Below, one piece after another: positions 1 to 9,141 of a DNA stretch of 39,083 bases (position 1 is the first letter of the stretch; each line of letters starts with the position of its first letter). Both the position numbers and the translations under genes were made by a program. Source of the stretch: Methylovulum sp. Its GTDB lineage: Bacteria > Pseudomonadota > Gammaproteobacteria > Methylococcales > Methylomonadaceae. The notes beneath the pieces were generated by a model. The model was not told the origin of the DNA. It worked only from the letters and a program-made list of their open reading frames with translations, and ran no database searches. The stretch lies in assembly GCA_028712695.1 (NCBI GenBank), contig JAQTQZ010000032.1, positions 1 to 39,083 of the forward strand. The letters are read 5' to 3'.

Positions 1-137
1 CGACAAGCCCGTCGCCGTTGCTAAGCCTTGGTTGCAGATCAGGTAGTCTGTGTAGAGTTCGGTTTTTTCTTTATCCATCCTGGAATGATACGCTTTTTGG
101 GATGGGGGTGCGTAACATCAGTTAATATAAACAACCA

Positions 138-1388
138 TCAAGGTTTTCCTGAAATTTTTTGGTTTAAGCTCGCATCACCTGCCCTATGCCGTGCAGCCCG
201 GCGTTTTTGCAACCAACGGATAACGCCTGTCACAAACAACAGCGGACACGCTAACCCCGACAAAAACACCAAAATCCGCCCCGTCCAACCAAACGCCTGC
301 CCCGAATGCAAAGGCCATTGCCATTGCGTAAACACTTCCCCTGCCGTGCCAATGCTTGGGTCGTCGACATCCAAGATTTTGCCGCTATATTGGTCTATCA
401 CCACGCAGCGGCGATGCAGCAAACTGCCTTGCTCCGCCACGCCGTTTTTGCAAACCGTGTAAGTGCTGGTCGGCTGGGTTGCGCCGTAAAGCCAATCGGG
501 ACGACCTGTGGGATAACGTTGTTCGGCTATCACCACCGCTTCAGGCATCGTGATTGGCTTGGAATTGACGGGCGGATGTGATTGGAACCAATAGCGGTAC
601 GTGACGGGCGAGAACAATTCCAACACGGGTACGACGCGCTCCGGTAGGTTCATGTACACACCGGAAAATAACACCGGAACCAGCACCACCGTGGTGTAAA
701 ACCCCGCTGTTTTGTGTAGGTCAAAATTCAACCGTTCCGCGCTGGCTTTGCGCTTGATGGTCAACGCTTGCAACCATTTTCCGGTCAACGGCCACCAGAG
801 AATCAAGCCCGTCAACGCCGAGATAATCAGCAACACGCCCATGATGCCCACCACCGTATACCCCAACGCCTCGCCCAACAACAAGGCGTAATGCAGTTCG
901 AAAACAAAACCGATAAAGGTCTTTGGGATAAAGCTGTCGGACGAAGTTTTCAGACGTTTGCCGATGACTTGCGCGGTGTAGGGATTGACGTAAACCTCCC
1001 AGCTTTCGGTCACGGCGTCGGCTACGGGTAAGGCATACATGAGTTTGAAAGCCGCCGCGTCATTGCGTGGATAATTGGCAAAGGTGTTGACCGCTTTTTC
1101 CGGCATCGCCGCCTGTCCGGCTTGGAAAATATCCGCTAAAGGACGGTATGCCGGATGGGTTTCCGGCACCGTGACGGTCAATAATTGGGGGCTGAGCAGT
1201 TCGTTGATTTCGGCATGGAACACTAGGATGCTGCCAGTGATGCCGAAAACCGATAAAAACAAACCTAAAACTAAACCAAGCCAGAGATGCACAGCCAGCC
1301 AAGTTTTGCGGCGGGATTTCAGTTTGGCAAGATGCTGTTGTTTGGCATCGGGTTGGTTTATCTTGAGTGGGTCAAAAAATCGGTTCAT
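138..1388 (-). CDS. PepSY-associated TM helix protein (iron-uptake linked)
   Basis: A 416-residue inner-membrane protein of the PepSY/PiuB type. Hydrophobic segments lie near residues 30-55 (containing the family-typical run TGSILVFHAEIN), about 165-200, about 225-245 and 365-392, giving four helices with a large periplasmic part between helices 1 and 2 and another after helix 3. Such proteins commonly sit beside TonB-dependent siderophore receptors and have been proposed to reduce or release iron from siderophores in the periplasm; the enzymatic role is inference. The gene lies 242 bp downstream of the receptor gene on the same strand, with palindromic repeats between them, so it may be transcribed with it or separately. 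The ATG at 1388 is the only plausible start before the first helix. Confidence 0.85.
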   Translation of the reverse strand: MNRFFDPLKINQPDAKQQHLAKLKSRRKTWLAVHLWLGLVLGLFLSVFGITGSILVFHAEINELLSPQLLTVTVPETHPAYRPLADIFQAGQAAMPEKAVNTFANYPRNDAAAFKLMYALPVADAVTESWEVYVNPYTAQVIGKRLKTSSDSFIPKTFIGFVFELHYALLLGEALGYTVVGIMGVLLIISALTGLILWWPLTGKWLQALTIKRKASAERLNFDLHKTAGFYTTVVLVPVLFSGVYMNLPERVVPVLELFSPVTYRYWFQSHPPVNSKPITMPEAVVIAEQRYPTGRPDWLYGATQPTSTYTVCKNGVAEQGSLLHRRCVVIDQYSGKILDVDDPSIGTAGEVFTQWQWPLHSGQAFGWTGRILVFLSGLACPLLFVTGVIRWLQKRRAARHRAGDASLNQKISGKP

Positions 1389-1441
1389 AGCGTGTCGTTA
1401 GCTATCCAAAATTGGTAGGGGGGTTAAATCGGGTGGTTGGA

Positions 1442-1482
1442 GTACAAGCCTGGGCTTGTACCAACGCAAACCGAGGTTTGCG
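1442..1482. repeat. Pair of adjacent perfect palindromes
   Basis: Two short palindromes lie side by side: GTACAAGCC (1442-1450) pairs with GGCTTGTAC (1453-1461) around a 2-nt loop, and CGCAAACC (1465-1472) pairs with GGTTTGCG (1475-1482) around GA. They lie between the receptor and PepSY genes. No T-run follows on either strand, so they look like REP-type intergenic repeats rather than terminators. Confidence 0.75.
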
Positions 1483-1527
1483 CTCCAAGTTACAAAGCCA
1501 GTTCCGCTTAAAGCCCATAAAATTCGT

Positions 1528-1604
1528 AGGGTGGGCAACGCTTTTCTGCCCACCAAAATGAATGTTTGGAATTTAATGGTGGGTAAAAAAGCGTTGCCCA
1601 CCCT
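1528..1604. repeat. Long inverted repeat, GTAGGGT family
   Basis: The 18-bp arm AGGGTGGGCAACGCTTTT (1528-1545) is repeated as its exact reverse complement at 1587-1604. An inner pair, CCCACCA (1549-1555) and TGGTGGG (1577-1583), allows a nearly continuous long hairpin. The outer GTAGGGT border is shared with the inverted repeats at 10542-10572 and 17439-17512, suggesting one dispersed, possibly MITE-like family. Confidence 0.8.
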
Positions 1605-1630
1605 GTCCTGTGCCTTGCCTGTTAAATTAA

Positions 1631-4189
1631 CTAAAACTCCAACCGTACCGATCCCATCGCCGTCAGCGGCGCACCGGGATAAATGCCGACACGCGGCGGC
1701 GCATTTTGGAACGGGTCAGTGGATTCGTAATAGGTTTTATCCAACAAATTGCGGATATTGAATTGCGTAATCAAACGGGCATCGCGCAGTTGATAGGTAT
1801 AGCTGGTGAACGCATCCAAGCGGGCATAACCGGGCAACACAAACGAATTGTCGTTATCACCTTGCCGCGCTCCGGCGGCGAAAACACCCAGGCCAAAACT
1901 TAAGCCATTCAACGGCATGTAGTGACGGATTTCATATTTGAGCCACAAACTGCCGGAATGCTCCGGCACGTTGTTCAGGCGATTGCCTTGCAAGCCGGAA
2001 TAATCCTTGGTGATACGTGCATCGGTAAAAGCATAATTGCCGATGACACTGACTTCGTCTGTTATTTGCCCGCTCATGTCCAGCTCAATGCCTTGGCTGC
2101 GGGCTTCGCCAATGGCCGCAACAGCGAGGGGATCGGCGCTTTTAAAATCGCGGGTCATTAGATTTGCCTTGGTCAAATGGTAATAAGCCAAGGTGGTGAT
2201 CAAACGCTTAGCAAACAATTCGGTTTTCAAACCGGCTTCAAATTGCTCGCCAATTTCTGGGTTAATGGTCGCACCTGAATCCGTAACGCCATTGTTTGCG
2301 CCGAACGAGGTGGTCCAATTGCCGTAAACGCTAGCCCATTGCCAAGGCTGGTAGAGTATCCCCACCCGTGGGCTAAAACCTTCATCTTGGCGGGACGGCA
2401 AAGCCGCTTCAGCACTATTAAAATTAGTGCCAACCCCTACACCGGTCGTTGCCCAATCATAGCGCCCACCGCCCAAAATATGGACTTTCTCCCAAAGCGT
2501 GATGTGGTCTTGAAAATAGGTGCCATACCAATTATCCCTATAAATATAATGGTTAAGCCCGCCATCAGACGGCGTTGCCAGCGCGGTGGCGTAATAAGAA
2601 GGGTCGATGCCGTAGCTTGGGTTATAAATGTCGATGTCCAGCCCTTGCACCGGATCCATATAATTGCCATAGAATTCATAATTACCGACCGCCCGTAAAT
2701 AATCCATGCCGATCAAGGTTTGATGGCTAACACCACCAAACTTGAATTTTCCGGCCAAATCCAAATTGGTCGTATAGGTTTCGTTATTGGAGGTTTGCGA
2801 AAAAATATTCCGCGGATACATCCGGTTGCTTGTATTCGGATCAAGAAATTGCTCGACGGTAAAGCCATTGGCGGGTTTCACCGAGGTGTTTTTATCGTAA
2901 ATAAACGAAGCCAGGAAACGGTTCCGTAAGGTCCAATTGTCATTAAAGTCGTGGTTTAAGTTAAAACCGAGATTGACCTTGGAATTGGTGTCAACTGGAT
3001 CGTTAGGATCAATAAAAGAGCGGGTGACAGGAATCGGGGCCGGACGGGTGCCAATCGCAAACAAGCCCCTATCGACTTGGTAATCTTCGTGCAAAGCATC
3101 CACTTCCAAGGACATTTCCGTGGCATCACTAGGCCGCCACGTTAACGACGGATTCACCACAATCCGGTCATTAAAATTGAAATCGCGGAATGATTTATTA
3201 TTTTGATACGCCCCCGTAAAACGGTAACTGAGCGATTTATCTTTGTTAACTGCATCGGTCGCATCCCATTCGGTCCGATAAAAATCATAAGACCCAAAAC
3301 GCTGTTCCACGGAATAAAACGGTTCAGTCCGGGGTTTTTTAGTCACCAAATTGATTAAACCGCCAGGCTCGATGCGACCAAACAACACCGCCGCCGGCCC
3401 TTTCAGCACCTCGATACGTTCCAGATTGGCGGAATCAAATTGCGCCCCTTCGCCAATCCCCAAGCCATTTGCCACCAGACCATTACGGAATACCCGACCA
3501 TTCCTAAAGCCACGGGTGATAAACGCATTGCTAAGCCCTAAAGACGATTGCGGACGCACACTGCTGACGTTTTCCAACGCATCTTTAATGGTCGTGGTTT
3601 TTTGGTCGCTCATCACCGCTTTAGGCACCACCTGGATCGACACGGGCGTTTCCATAATGGGCGTGTCGGTTTTAGTGGCACTCATGCTGTCGGCAACCTG
3701 ATAGTCATGGTTATAAGGATCATTCGGGTCATCATTCGCCACACTGCCCGTCACCTTCACCGTCGGTAAAACCGTCGCCGATGACGGCTCAGTTGCCCGT
3801 GTCGCTGTAACGGGCATCAGCATTTTCTGTAAGGTGACGGTATTGCCTTTGCCCAATTGATACCCAAGCCCAGAACCCGCCAATAATTTAGCTAACGCCG
3901 CCGATAGCGAATAATTGCCGCTCACCCCTGGCGAATCCAGCCCCCTGACCATCTCCGCGCTATAAACAAACTGCACCCCGGACTGCTCCGCCAAACGGTT
4001 GAGCGCGGAATATAAGGGTTGCGGGGCGATATTAAAACGCTGGCTATGGCTAACGGCAGGGCTATCGGCTTGGCTGGCTAGCGGCAGCGTTAAGCCAAGC
4101 AAGCCAAAACATAAGGGTAAAGCCAGTAGCTCGGACGAGGGCTTGCTTTTGAGCTTGCCTGTTTTGAAAGAAGTTTTCGTTTTACGCAT
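1631..4189 (-). CDS. TonB-dependent siderophore receptor with STN signalling domain
   Basis: An outer-membrane receptor of about 852 residues of the FecA/FpvA class. A signal peptide (basic MRKTKTSFKTGK start, hydrophobic LLALPLCFGLLGLTLPLASQA) is followed by an STN (secretin/TonB short N-terminal) domain (FNIAPQPLYSALNRLAEQSG onward), the region that talks to FecR. A plug domain follows (motifs METPVSIQVVPKAVM and LERIEVLKGPAAVLFGR), then a beta-barrel ending in the outer-membrane signature GSVRLEF. The open frame extends upstream to 4321, but the signal peptide, and a weak GGGA ribosome site 8-11 bases upstream, favour the ATG at 4189. The sigma/FecR pair at 7041-8580 is the expected regulator, so the receptor is probably induced by its own ligand. 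The iron chelate cannot be told from sequence. Confidence 0.9.
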   Translation of the reverse strand: MRKTKTSFKTGKLKSKPSSELLALPLCFGLLGLTLPLASQADSPAVSHSQRFNIAPQPLYSALNRLAEQSGVQFVYSAEMVRGLDSPGVSGNYSLSAALAKLLAGSGLGYQLGKGNTVTLQKMLMPVTATRATEPSSATVLPTVKVTGSVANDDPNDPYNHDYQVADSMSATKTDTPIMETPVSIQVVPKAVMSDQKTTTIKDALENVSSVRPQSSLGLSNAFITRGFRNGRVFRNGLVANGLGIGEGAQFDSANLERIEVLKGPAAVLFGRIEPGGLINLVTKKPRTEPFYSVEQRFGSYDFYRTEWDATDAVNKDKSLSYRFTGAYQNNKSFRDFNFNDRIVVNPSLTWRPSDATEMSLEVDALHEDYQVDRGLFAIGTRPAPIPVTRSFIDPNDPVDTNSKVNLGFNLNHDFNDNWTLRNRFLASFIYDKNTSVKPANGFTVEQFLDPNTSNRMYPRNIFSQTSNNETYTTNLDLAGKFKFGGVSHQTLIGMDYLRAVGNYEFYGNYMDPVQGLDIDIYNPSYGIDPSYYATALATPSDGGLNHYIYRDNWYGTYFQDHITLWEKVHILGGGRYDWATTGVGVGTNFNSAEAALPSRQDEGFSPRVGILYQPWQWASVYGNWTTSFGANNGVTDSGATINPEIGEQFEAGLKTELFAKRLITTLAYYHLTKANLMTRDFKSADPLAVAAIGEARSQGIELDMSGQITDEVSVIGNYAFTDARITKDYSGLQGNRLNNVPEHSGSLWLKYEIRHYMPLNGLSFGLGVFAAGARQGDNDNSFVLPGYARLDAFTSYTYQLRDARLITQFNIRNLLDKTYYESTDPFQNAPPRVGIYPGAPLTAMGSVRLEF

Positions 4190-4201
4190 GAAGAGTTCCC
4201 A

Positions 4202-4218
4202 GTGATGAAGATAATCAC
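4202..4218. promoter_or_regulatory. Small dyad upstream of the receptor gene
   Basis: GTGAT (4202-4206) and ATCAC (4214-4218) form a perfect inverted repeat with a 7-bp spacer, 13 bp upstream of the receptor start codon. It could be an operator or a leader hairpin; it does not match the classic Fur box well enough to call it one. Confidence 0.25.
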
Positions 4219-4343
4219 AATGGGAACGTTTGGGATGGGGGGAAACCGTACTGGTTTTGGGTGTGGCAAATTGTCGCGGGTAAAATAGTTGTCCAGAAAA
4301 ACTTGTTTGTTTTGTAGACAACCATTTGACTTAACTAATATTG

Positions 4344-6926
4344 TTAGACTTCCTTGAGGCTTCCAACGACTGGATGCTTATTCAAGTCCTCGATGATCGA
4401 TGTCAAATCGAGTCGATTTTCCTTAATGCTATCAGCCGCTTGATTCTGCCAGACTAAATCACCTGCTTCGTAGAAAGATTGGCGTAGTATTCTGATGGTT
4501 TTCAGAGCATTTGCGGCAAACGTCCGAAACTCGCCGTATTCCCAAAATTTGAGCGATTCGGCATGTGGAATGGCAGCCTTTCTTATCGACTTTGCAGGTG
4601 TTACAAGCGTAGATGTAAAACGGCAATTGGCTGACTCCGGTACATTTGACTTCAGCCAATTTGGATGGGAAGAAGCCTGTCTAGTCTTGGTAACATCCAA
4701 CGCCCCTTTCTCAGTTGTATCGACATAGTCTTCGAATACTACACAATCTAATCCAGATATCCACCACGGATCAGGAGAACCTTCGCTTTCAATTTTGCCT
4801 GAGATAAACCCGAGAATCTTACCGAGTTCAACTTGAGCTTGTTCAAACGTCTCTGGACGCGATAGTCCTTCGAGGATTTCTTTCTCTTTTAATGCAAACT
4901 TTCGTTCTTGCGTGGTTCCTAGACGGGCAAGTTCGGCAGCAATGCACTCAACTTGTGTTAACAGGGTTGTATTGGACTCTGTCGCTTCGACTACAAGTGG
5001 AGTCTGCCTTCTAGCAAACTTTGCTAGCCAGCTAATACTTGGTGCGCTTTTATAGGCACTTTCGAAGTGTTGTCGAGCCTTTTGATTCATTGTTTCATTA
5101 CCTAATTTGGCAGATAAATGCGCCGCTGCACCAGCAAGATAGAACCAAAGTGCGCGATAACCACGCAGCTCTGGTGCGTTCAAAACTCCAAGTATTCTCT
5201 CTGCGACAGCCATAGCTTCTATGTAATTTGCTTGCCACATTAATGTTTGATATTCGACTTCCGATGAGACTGATTTCGATAGATCGTCAATGGCAGGCAA
5301 TGGCTCTTGTATGAAAGTAGCCCGCTTTTCGAGGATAAGTTTGTTGCCATCGTCTTCCCATTCTTTACCGTTAGCTAGGAAGATACCGAAGTTTTCTAAA
5401 AAGTCAGTATTGTTCATGTCCTTAGATTGTTCGATACCAAACCAAATTTCAGCTTGTAATTCAGGATGGAGATATTTTCGACGACGAATATCCGAAATAT
5501 AGTCGGGCAGTTCCTCGCCTGTCACAACTACTGCGGAAAAATCCTCAAGTGATCGTGTGCAACGACCAATAGCTTGAATGACTCGAGTTTGTATCCGTTC
5601 GTTAAAGAGCGTATTAGCTCCCATCCGTGACATCAAAAAGCGTTCTTGGGAGTTTGTCCCTTTAGGTAAGCCTTCAATACATAACAAACGACATTCGTCA
5701 CCTGCAAAATCCACTCCGTCATAGCGATTCGCAATGATTGCCACGGCTTGCTTGTCATCGACGAATGGAGCTTTTGATTTCTCGATATTTTCCGCGCTAT
5801 AGATTTGGAAACCACTTTCCTGTTCAATTTGTTGGCGTATAGTTTTGGCTTTTTCATCACTTGGAACAAGTACAACTGAACGACCAGCTCGTTTCATAAG
5901 CTCCAAACGTAGTTTTGCGACTTCATTTTCCGATAGAGACATTTCTGGGAATATAAAGAACCTTCGGCCTACTCCTTGAATTTCCCAACCTTTGGGTGCA
6001 GCCAATCGTCGGATATTTTTGCGACCTGTCAGTCGTTCCAAATCACCTCCAGCACCGAGGGTTGCCGACATGTATATCCGGTGACGAGCATTATCGAATG
6101 GATCATGAGAATAAGTTGGTGGCAACAAAGGCCGTATCAGAATATCCTGACTAGATAGGTAAATGTGACAAGCTTCTAAATGTCTTCTCAACAAAGACCA
6201 CGGCCAATAGAGGTCGGTATCGGCAGTTTGTGCATCAAAAATTTCAACCAATTCATCTTTAATTTCAAGCAATATCGGAAGTGGCAGCATATCGACCCAG
6301 TTACGGTCTGCGACATCTTCCCAAACACCACTCAGACGCGTCATATCAATAGAATCCAGATACCTCGATAAAAGCCTGCACAATGTTTCGTGTAATACTG
6401 GGTAATCCTTGCGCCCCACCCGCAAACTCCAGTGACTTGCAATGTAGTTCTCTGCTGCGTGGGCATCATCCAGTAGGATGACATCTGCGTTATCAAAAAA
6501 CGAGTTGTTGTTGAACAAACCAGAGTAGGTTGTAATTGCGATTTTCGATGCTTGCTTAAAGTCAGTCTTAGCTGCTGGGGAGAAATTTACTTGTTTTCCG
6601 ACGAAAGTGACTACTGACAATCCATACTTTTCCTCAGCTTGATTCGCAACTTGGTGAACAAGTTGCTTTGTGGGGCAGAGATAAACCACTCGTTCACCGA
6701 ACTTACGTCGTCGCCACTCAGCGATCATAAGCCCTACCAGTGTCTTGCCACTTCCCGTGGGCAACTGTAGGGCAACATCACTATCATCACTGTAGGTGGC
6801 ATAGTCAGCTAAAATCTGAGCTTGATGGCCTAAAACGTCTGGAATCTTGCGACGGGGCAGTAAACGTAGGAGAAGGTCAGGGGAATCAGGTGCCGTGTCG
6901 ATACTGGTAGTTTTTTTAAAGGCCAT
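4344..6926 (-). CDS. SF2 DEAD/DEAH-type helicase with C-terminal nuclease-like domain
   Basis: An 860-residue protein. Helicase motifs are clear: Walker A LPTGSGKT (residues 55-62), Walker B with box DDAH (153-156, a DEAH variant), SATL (motif III, near 290) and QAIGRCTRS (motif VI, near 460), the last resembling Rad3/DinG-type helicases. After a helical middle region the C-terminus shows SPDPWW (717-722), a hydrophobic strand ending FEDY (731-734) and RQASSHPNW (749-757), an arrangement like the PD-(D/E)xK nuclease fold, although the expected lysine after the glutamate is not in the usual place. A helicase-nuclease would fit phage or plasmid defence; this is inference. It sits between FecR and the receptor, where such a gene is not expected, and its base composition is somewhat poorer in G+C than FecR beside it. 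Confidence 0.8.
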   Translation of the reverse strand: MAFKKTTSIDTAPDSPDLLLRLLPRRKIPDVLGHQAQILADYATYSDDSDVALQLPTGSGKTLVGLMIAEWRRRKFGERVVYLCPTKQLVHQVANQAEEKYGLSVVTFVGKQVNFSPAAKTDFKQASKIAITTYSGLFNNNSFFDNADVILLDDAHAAENYIASHWSLRVGRKDYPVLHETLCRLLSRYLDSIDMTRLSGVWEDVADRNWVDMLPLPILLEIKDELVEIFDAQTADTDLYWPWSLLRRHLEACHIYLSSQDILIRPLLPPTYSHDPFDNARHRIYMSATLGAGGDLERLTGRKNIRRLAAPKGWEIQGVGRRFFIFPEMSLSENEVAKLRLELMKRAGRSVVLVPSDEKAKTIRQQIEQESGFQIYSAENIEKSKAPFVDDKQAVAIIANRYDGVDFAGDECRLLCIEGLPKGTNSQERFLMSRMGANTLFNERIQTRVIQAIGRCTRSLEDFSAVVVTGEELPDYISDIRRRKYLHPELQAEIWFGIEQSKDMNNTDFLENFGIFLANGKEWEDDGNKLILEKRATFIQEPLPAIDDLSKSVSSEVEYQTLMWQANYIEAMAVAERILGVLNAPELRGYRALWFYLAGAAAHLSAKLGNETMNQKARQHFESAYKSAPSISWLAKFARRQTPLVVEATESNTTLLTQVECIAAELARLGTTQERKFALKEKEILEGLSRPETFEQAQVELGKILGFISGKIESEGSPDPWWISGLDCVVFEDYVDTTEKGALDVTKTRQASSHPNWLKSNVPESANCRFTSTLVTPAKSIRKAAIPHAESLKFWEYGEFRTFAANALKTIRILRQSFYEAGDLVWQNQAADSIKENRLDLTSIIEDLNKHPVVGSLKEV

Positions 6927-7040
6927 TTGGATACCAAAATATTATTAAATGTTAGGTAATTCTAACTTAATTTATAAGAGCCTCAGACAGTTGTTAGGTT
7001 TTTGAAGAATATATGCACTAAAGATCAACGAAAGCCAGTC

Positions 7041-8066
7041 TCAACCCCCCAACAAAACCCATCCCCCCAACCTCTCCACCTTAACCCCCATAGTCCTCTC
7101 CAAAGCCTCCAGCCAAGCGTCGATATGCTGAATATCAACGGCGATGTTCACTTCCTTTTCGCCTAACTTGTCATCCAGCAAGCGGATTTGTCCGCGCCGG
7201 TAGCGGTTGATTTCGGCGATGGCTTGTTTTAATGGCACGAAATTCATCAGCAAACGCCCGTGCCGCCAGGCTTCGGCGCTGCCCACGTCGGCGGTTTGCA
7301 CGGTTCCTAAGTCATCGGCATGAAAAGCGATTTGCTGGCCTGCGCTTAAGGTTGCCGTGGTGTTGGGCGCGGCGGTGCGGATTTTGCCTTGCAGCAAGGT
7401 GACGTTGCCGCCGCCGCTGCCGTCGTAACGGACGATGAAGCGCGTGCCTAGGGCTTCGGTGGTGGTGTGTCCGGCGCTGACGCGGAACGGGCGGGTGTGG
7501 TCGTGGGCGACTTCAAATTCCGCTTCGCCGCCTAATAGTTCGATGCGCCGTTCTTGGTTACTAAGGCTGACGTTAACGGCAGTATCGGTGTTGAGGTGGA
7601 TAACACTGCCGTCCGCCAGTTGGATGGATGTCTGTTCGCCGATGTGGGTGCGGTAGTCGGCGAGCGGGTGGCGGAGATAATCGGGGAATAGCCCTGCCAT
7701 CACCAGTAATACGAACGACGCGGCAACGGCAAGGCCCAGCGTCCGGCGGCGGCTTTGACGGCGAAGTTGTTGGGCAGCGGCGGCAAGGGCCAGCCTGCGT
7801 TGGCGGTCGGCTTGCAAGGGGCTCGACAATTGTTGCCAAAGCTGAACGGTTTCTTGATAAGCCTGTTCATGCACCGCGCTTTGTTGCCGCCAGTGATTAA
7901 ATTCGGCGCGGATAGCGTCGGACACTGCGCCGGAAGACAAGCGCACTTGCCAAGCGACGGCCTCCTGGCTGAGGCGTTCGCGGAATTGTTGGGGTGTTTC
8001 GGTCATTGGCGGCGTGGCGTGTGTGGGTGGCTTATCACTATAACGAATCGGCGTGGCAGTCGCCAC
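7041..8066 (-). CDS. FecR-family iron-responsive anti-sigma/sensor protein
   Basis: A sensor of about 340 residues. The cytoplasmic N-terminus (DUF4880-type, AVAWQVRLSSG...FNHWRQQSAVHEQAY) binds the ECF sigma factor. One membrane helix follows (LGLAVAASFVLLVMAGLF), then the periplasmic FecR domain (QLADGSVIHLNTDTAVNV, ELLGGEAEFEVAHD, RPFRVSAGHTTTEALGTRF) and a C-terminal STN-like part that contacts the receptor's STN domain. The gene follows the sigma gene by 4 bp, so the two are co-transcribed. The start is uncertain: 8066 is a GTG, and an ATG at 8006 (MTETPQQF) begins just before the conserved N-terminal region. Neither has a clear ribosome-binding site. Confidence 0.88.
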   Translation of the reverse strand: MATATPIRYSDKPPTHATPPMTETPQQFRERLSQEAVAWQVRLSSGAVSDAIRAEFNHWRQQSAVHEQAYQETVQLWQQLSSPLQADRQRRLALAAAAQQLRRQSRRRTLGLAVAASFVLLVMAGLFPDYLRHPLADYRTHIGEQTSIQLADGSVIHLNTDTAVNVSLSNQERRIELLGGEAEFEVAHDHTRPFRVSAGHTTTEALGTRFIVRYDGSGGGNVTLLQGKIRTAAPNTTATLSAGQQIAFHADDLGTVQTADVGSAEAWRHGRLLMNFVPLKQAIAEINRYRRGQIRLLDDKLGEKEVNIAVDIQHIDAWLEALERTMGVKVERLGGWVLLGG

Positions 8067-8070
8067 ACTG

Positions 8071-8580
8071 TCAGTGTTTATCCAGCGATAACCGGCAATG
8101 GTTTAAGGCACGGGCGAGTTGTTTTTCCACCCAACTGGTGGAAATGCCCAGTTGCGCGGCAATCTCGGCATGGCTTAAGCCTTCAATACGGCTTAAGTAC
8201 AAAATGTCCGCGCAAGCATCGGGCAATTCCGTCAGGGCGGCTTGAAGGTGGAAAAGCTGGTCTTGGGCTTGGGTGATGCGTTCCGGCTCGGCGCGGTGGT
8301 CGGCTTCGGTCTTATCATCGCCGTATTGGGCGAGCAGTTCACCATGACGTTTTTGGCTACGCAGATAATCAATCGACAGATTCGAGGCGACAGTGAACAA
8401 CCAAGCGCGGATTTCCGTTTCGCTGCGGGGCGGTGGTGTCAACAAGCGCAAGCGCAAATACAAATCTTGCAGCAAATCTGCCGTGGTGTCTTGGCAACGG
8501 ATACGCTGGCTGACAAAGCGCTGGATTTGCGGGCGGGTGTCTAAAAAAATCAGGTAAATATCGTCTTCAGTAAACGTCAT
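8071..8580 (-). CDS. ECF RNA polymerase sigma factor, FecI-like
   Basis: A sigma factor of 169 residues with only the regions typical of the extracytoplasmic-function class: region 2 (TADLLQDLYLRLRLL, then IRAWLFTVASNLSIDYLR) and region 4 with its helix-turn-helix (GLSHAEIAAQLGISTSWVEKQL). Length and sequence style match FecI-type iron-starvation sigma factors. It is the first gene of the sigma-FecR unit and would direct transcription of the receptor gene at 1631-4189 when the ferric chelate is bound. The ATG at 8580 has no strong ribosome-binding site. The 200 bp upstream hold a short hairpin (TAGCCA...TGGCTA near 8602-8618) but no convincing Fur box. Confidence 0.9.
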   Translation of the reverse strand: MTFTEDDIYLIFLDTRPQIQRFVSQRIRCQDTTADLLQDLYLRLRLLTPPPRSETEIRAWLFTVASNLSIDYLRSQKRHGELLAQYGDDKTEADHRAEPERITQAQDQLFHLQAALTELPDACADILYLSRIEGLSHAEIAAQLGISTSWVEKQLARALNHCRLSLDKH

Positions 8581-8788
8581 CTGCGGAGAGGGACAAGCGG
8601 GTAGCCATGTTGTGGCTATCTACAGGGCATGGATTGTGCCAACGCTGTCGGGTTTGTATGCGGGGCACAGCTAGACTGGGGTTGCTGCAAAATGGCTTAA
8701 GACTTTGCCTAGGAAGGGGATAAAAAATTGCGGGAAATGCCTTAGTGGAATGTGGCATATCGCCTATTTTTGACTAGCGGTTTACTCG

Positions 8789-8883
8789 TTCCCAAGCTGG
8801 AGCTTGGGAATGCAGTTTTAGCTTCCAGAATCCTTGAAGCTGGAGCTTCTCGGACTTGGTTCCCAAGCTGGAGCTTGGGAACC
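8789..8883. repeat. Composite palindromic repeat, copy A
   Basis: Three palindromes in about 95 bp: TTCCCAAGCT/AGCTTGGGAA (8789-8810), GAAGCT/AGCTTC (8836-8849) and a perfect 12-bp-arm palindrome at 8858-8883 centred on GG, ending in ACCAGCAAA. The last palindrome occurs again, identical over 26 bp, at 22114-22139, and the whole block is recognisably related to the block there. It is a dispersed intergenic repeat; function unknown. Confidence 0.85.
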
Positions 8884-8889
8884 AGCAAA

Positions 8890-9141
8890 CTAGCATTCTG
8901 ATTTATCGTTCAGAACCCCATAAATTGGGTCCTTTGAGGGCTTTTGACATCAATAGCACTTTTATTTTTGATGTTTTTATTAAGGTTTGCCCTTTATTTT
9001 CGCGCGTGCTTGCTGCTATTTTTAGTACTCCCTTTGTGGAAATGGCACTGAATTTACCGTTGATTATTAGCGCCTTAAAGCGGCTCATCGTCTTCAATCA
9101 CTAAAATTGACCGTTTAACGCTGGCTTACCAATTTTGCGCC
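8890..9141. other. Intergenic stretch with no recognised gene
   Basis: Between the palindromic repeat and the TolC gene lies AT-rich DNA with short open frames on both strands. None has a ribosome-binding site, a recognisable motif or protein-like composition. It could be an old gene remnant, but nothing in it could be assigned. Confidence 0.4.

Noticed and set aside
4202-4218. Fur box before the receptor gene
   Set aside because: The dyad is only 5 bp per arm and does not follow the GATAAT-type repeats; kept only as a low-confidence dyad.
4190-4321. 44-residue N-terminal extension of the TonB receptor
   Set aside because: It would put a long non-hydrophobic stretch before an otherwise perfect signal peptide; the ATG at 4189 is the better start.
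8789-8883. CRISPR array
   Set aside because: The repeated units are palindromes of differing sequence with no regular spacers, and no cas genes are present.
8856-9104. Short open frames on both strands in the gap before TolC
   Set aside because: No ribosome-binding site, no motif, and part of the plus-strand frame lies within the palindromic repeat.
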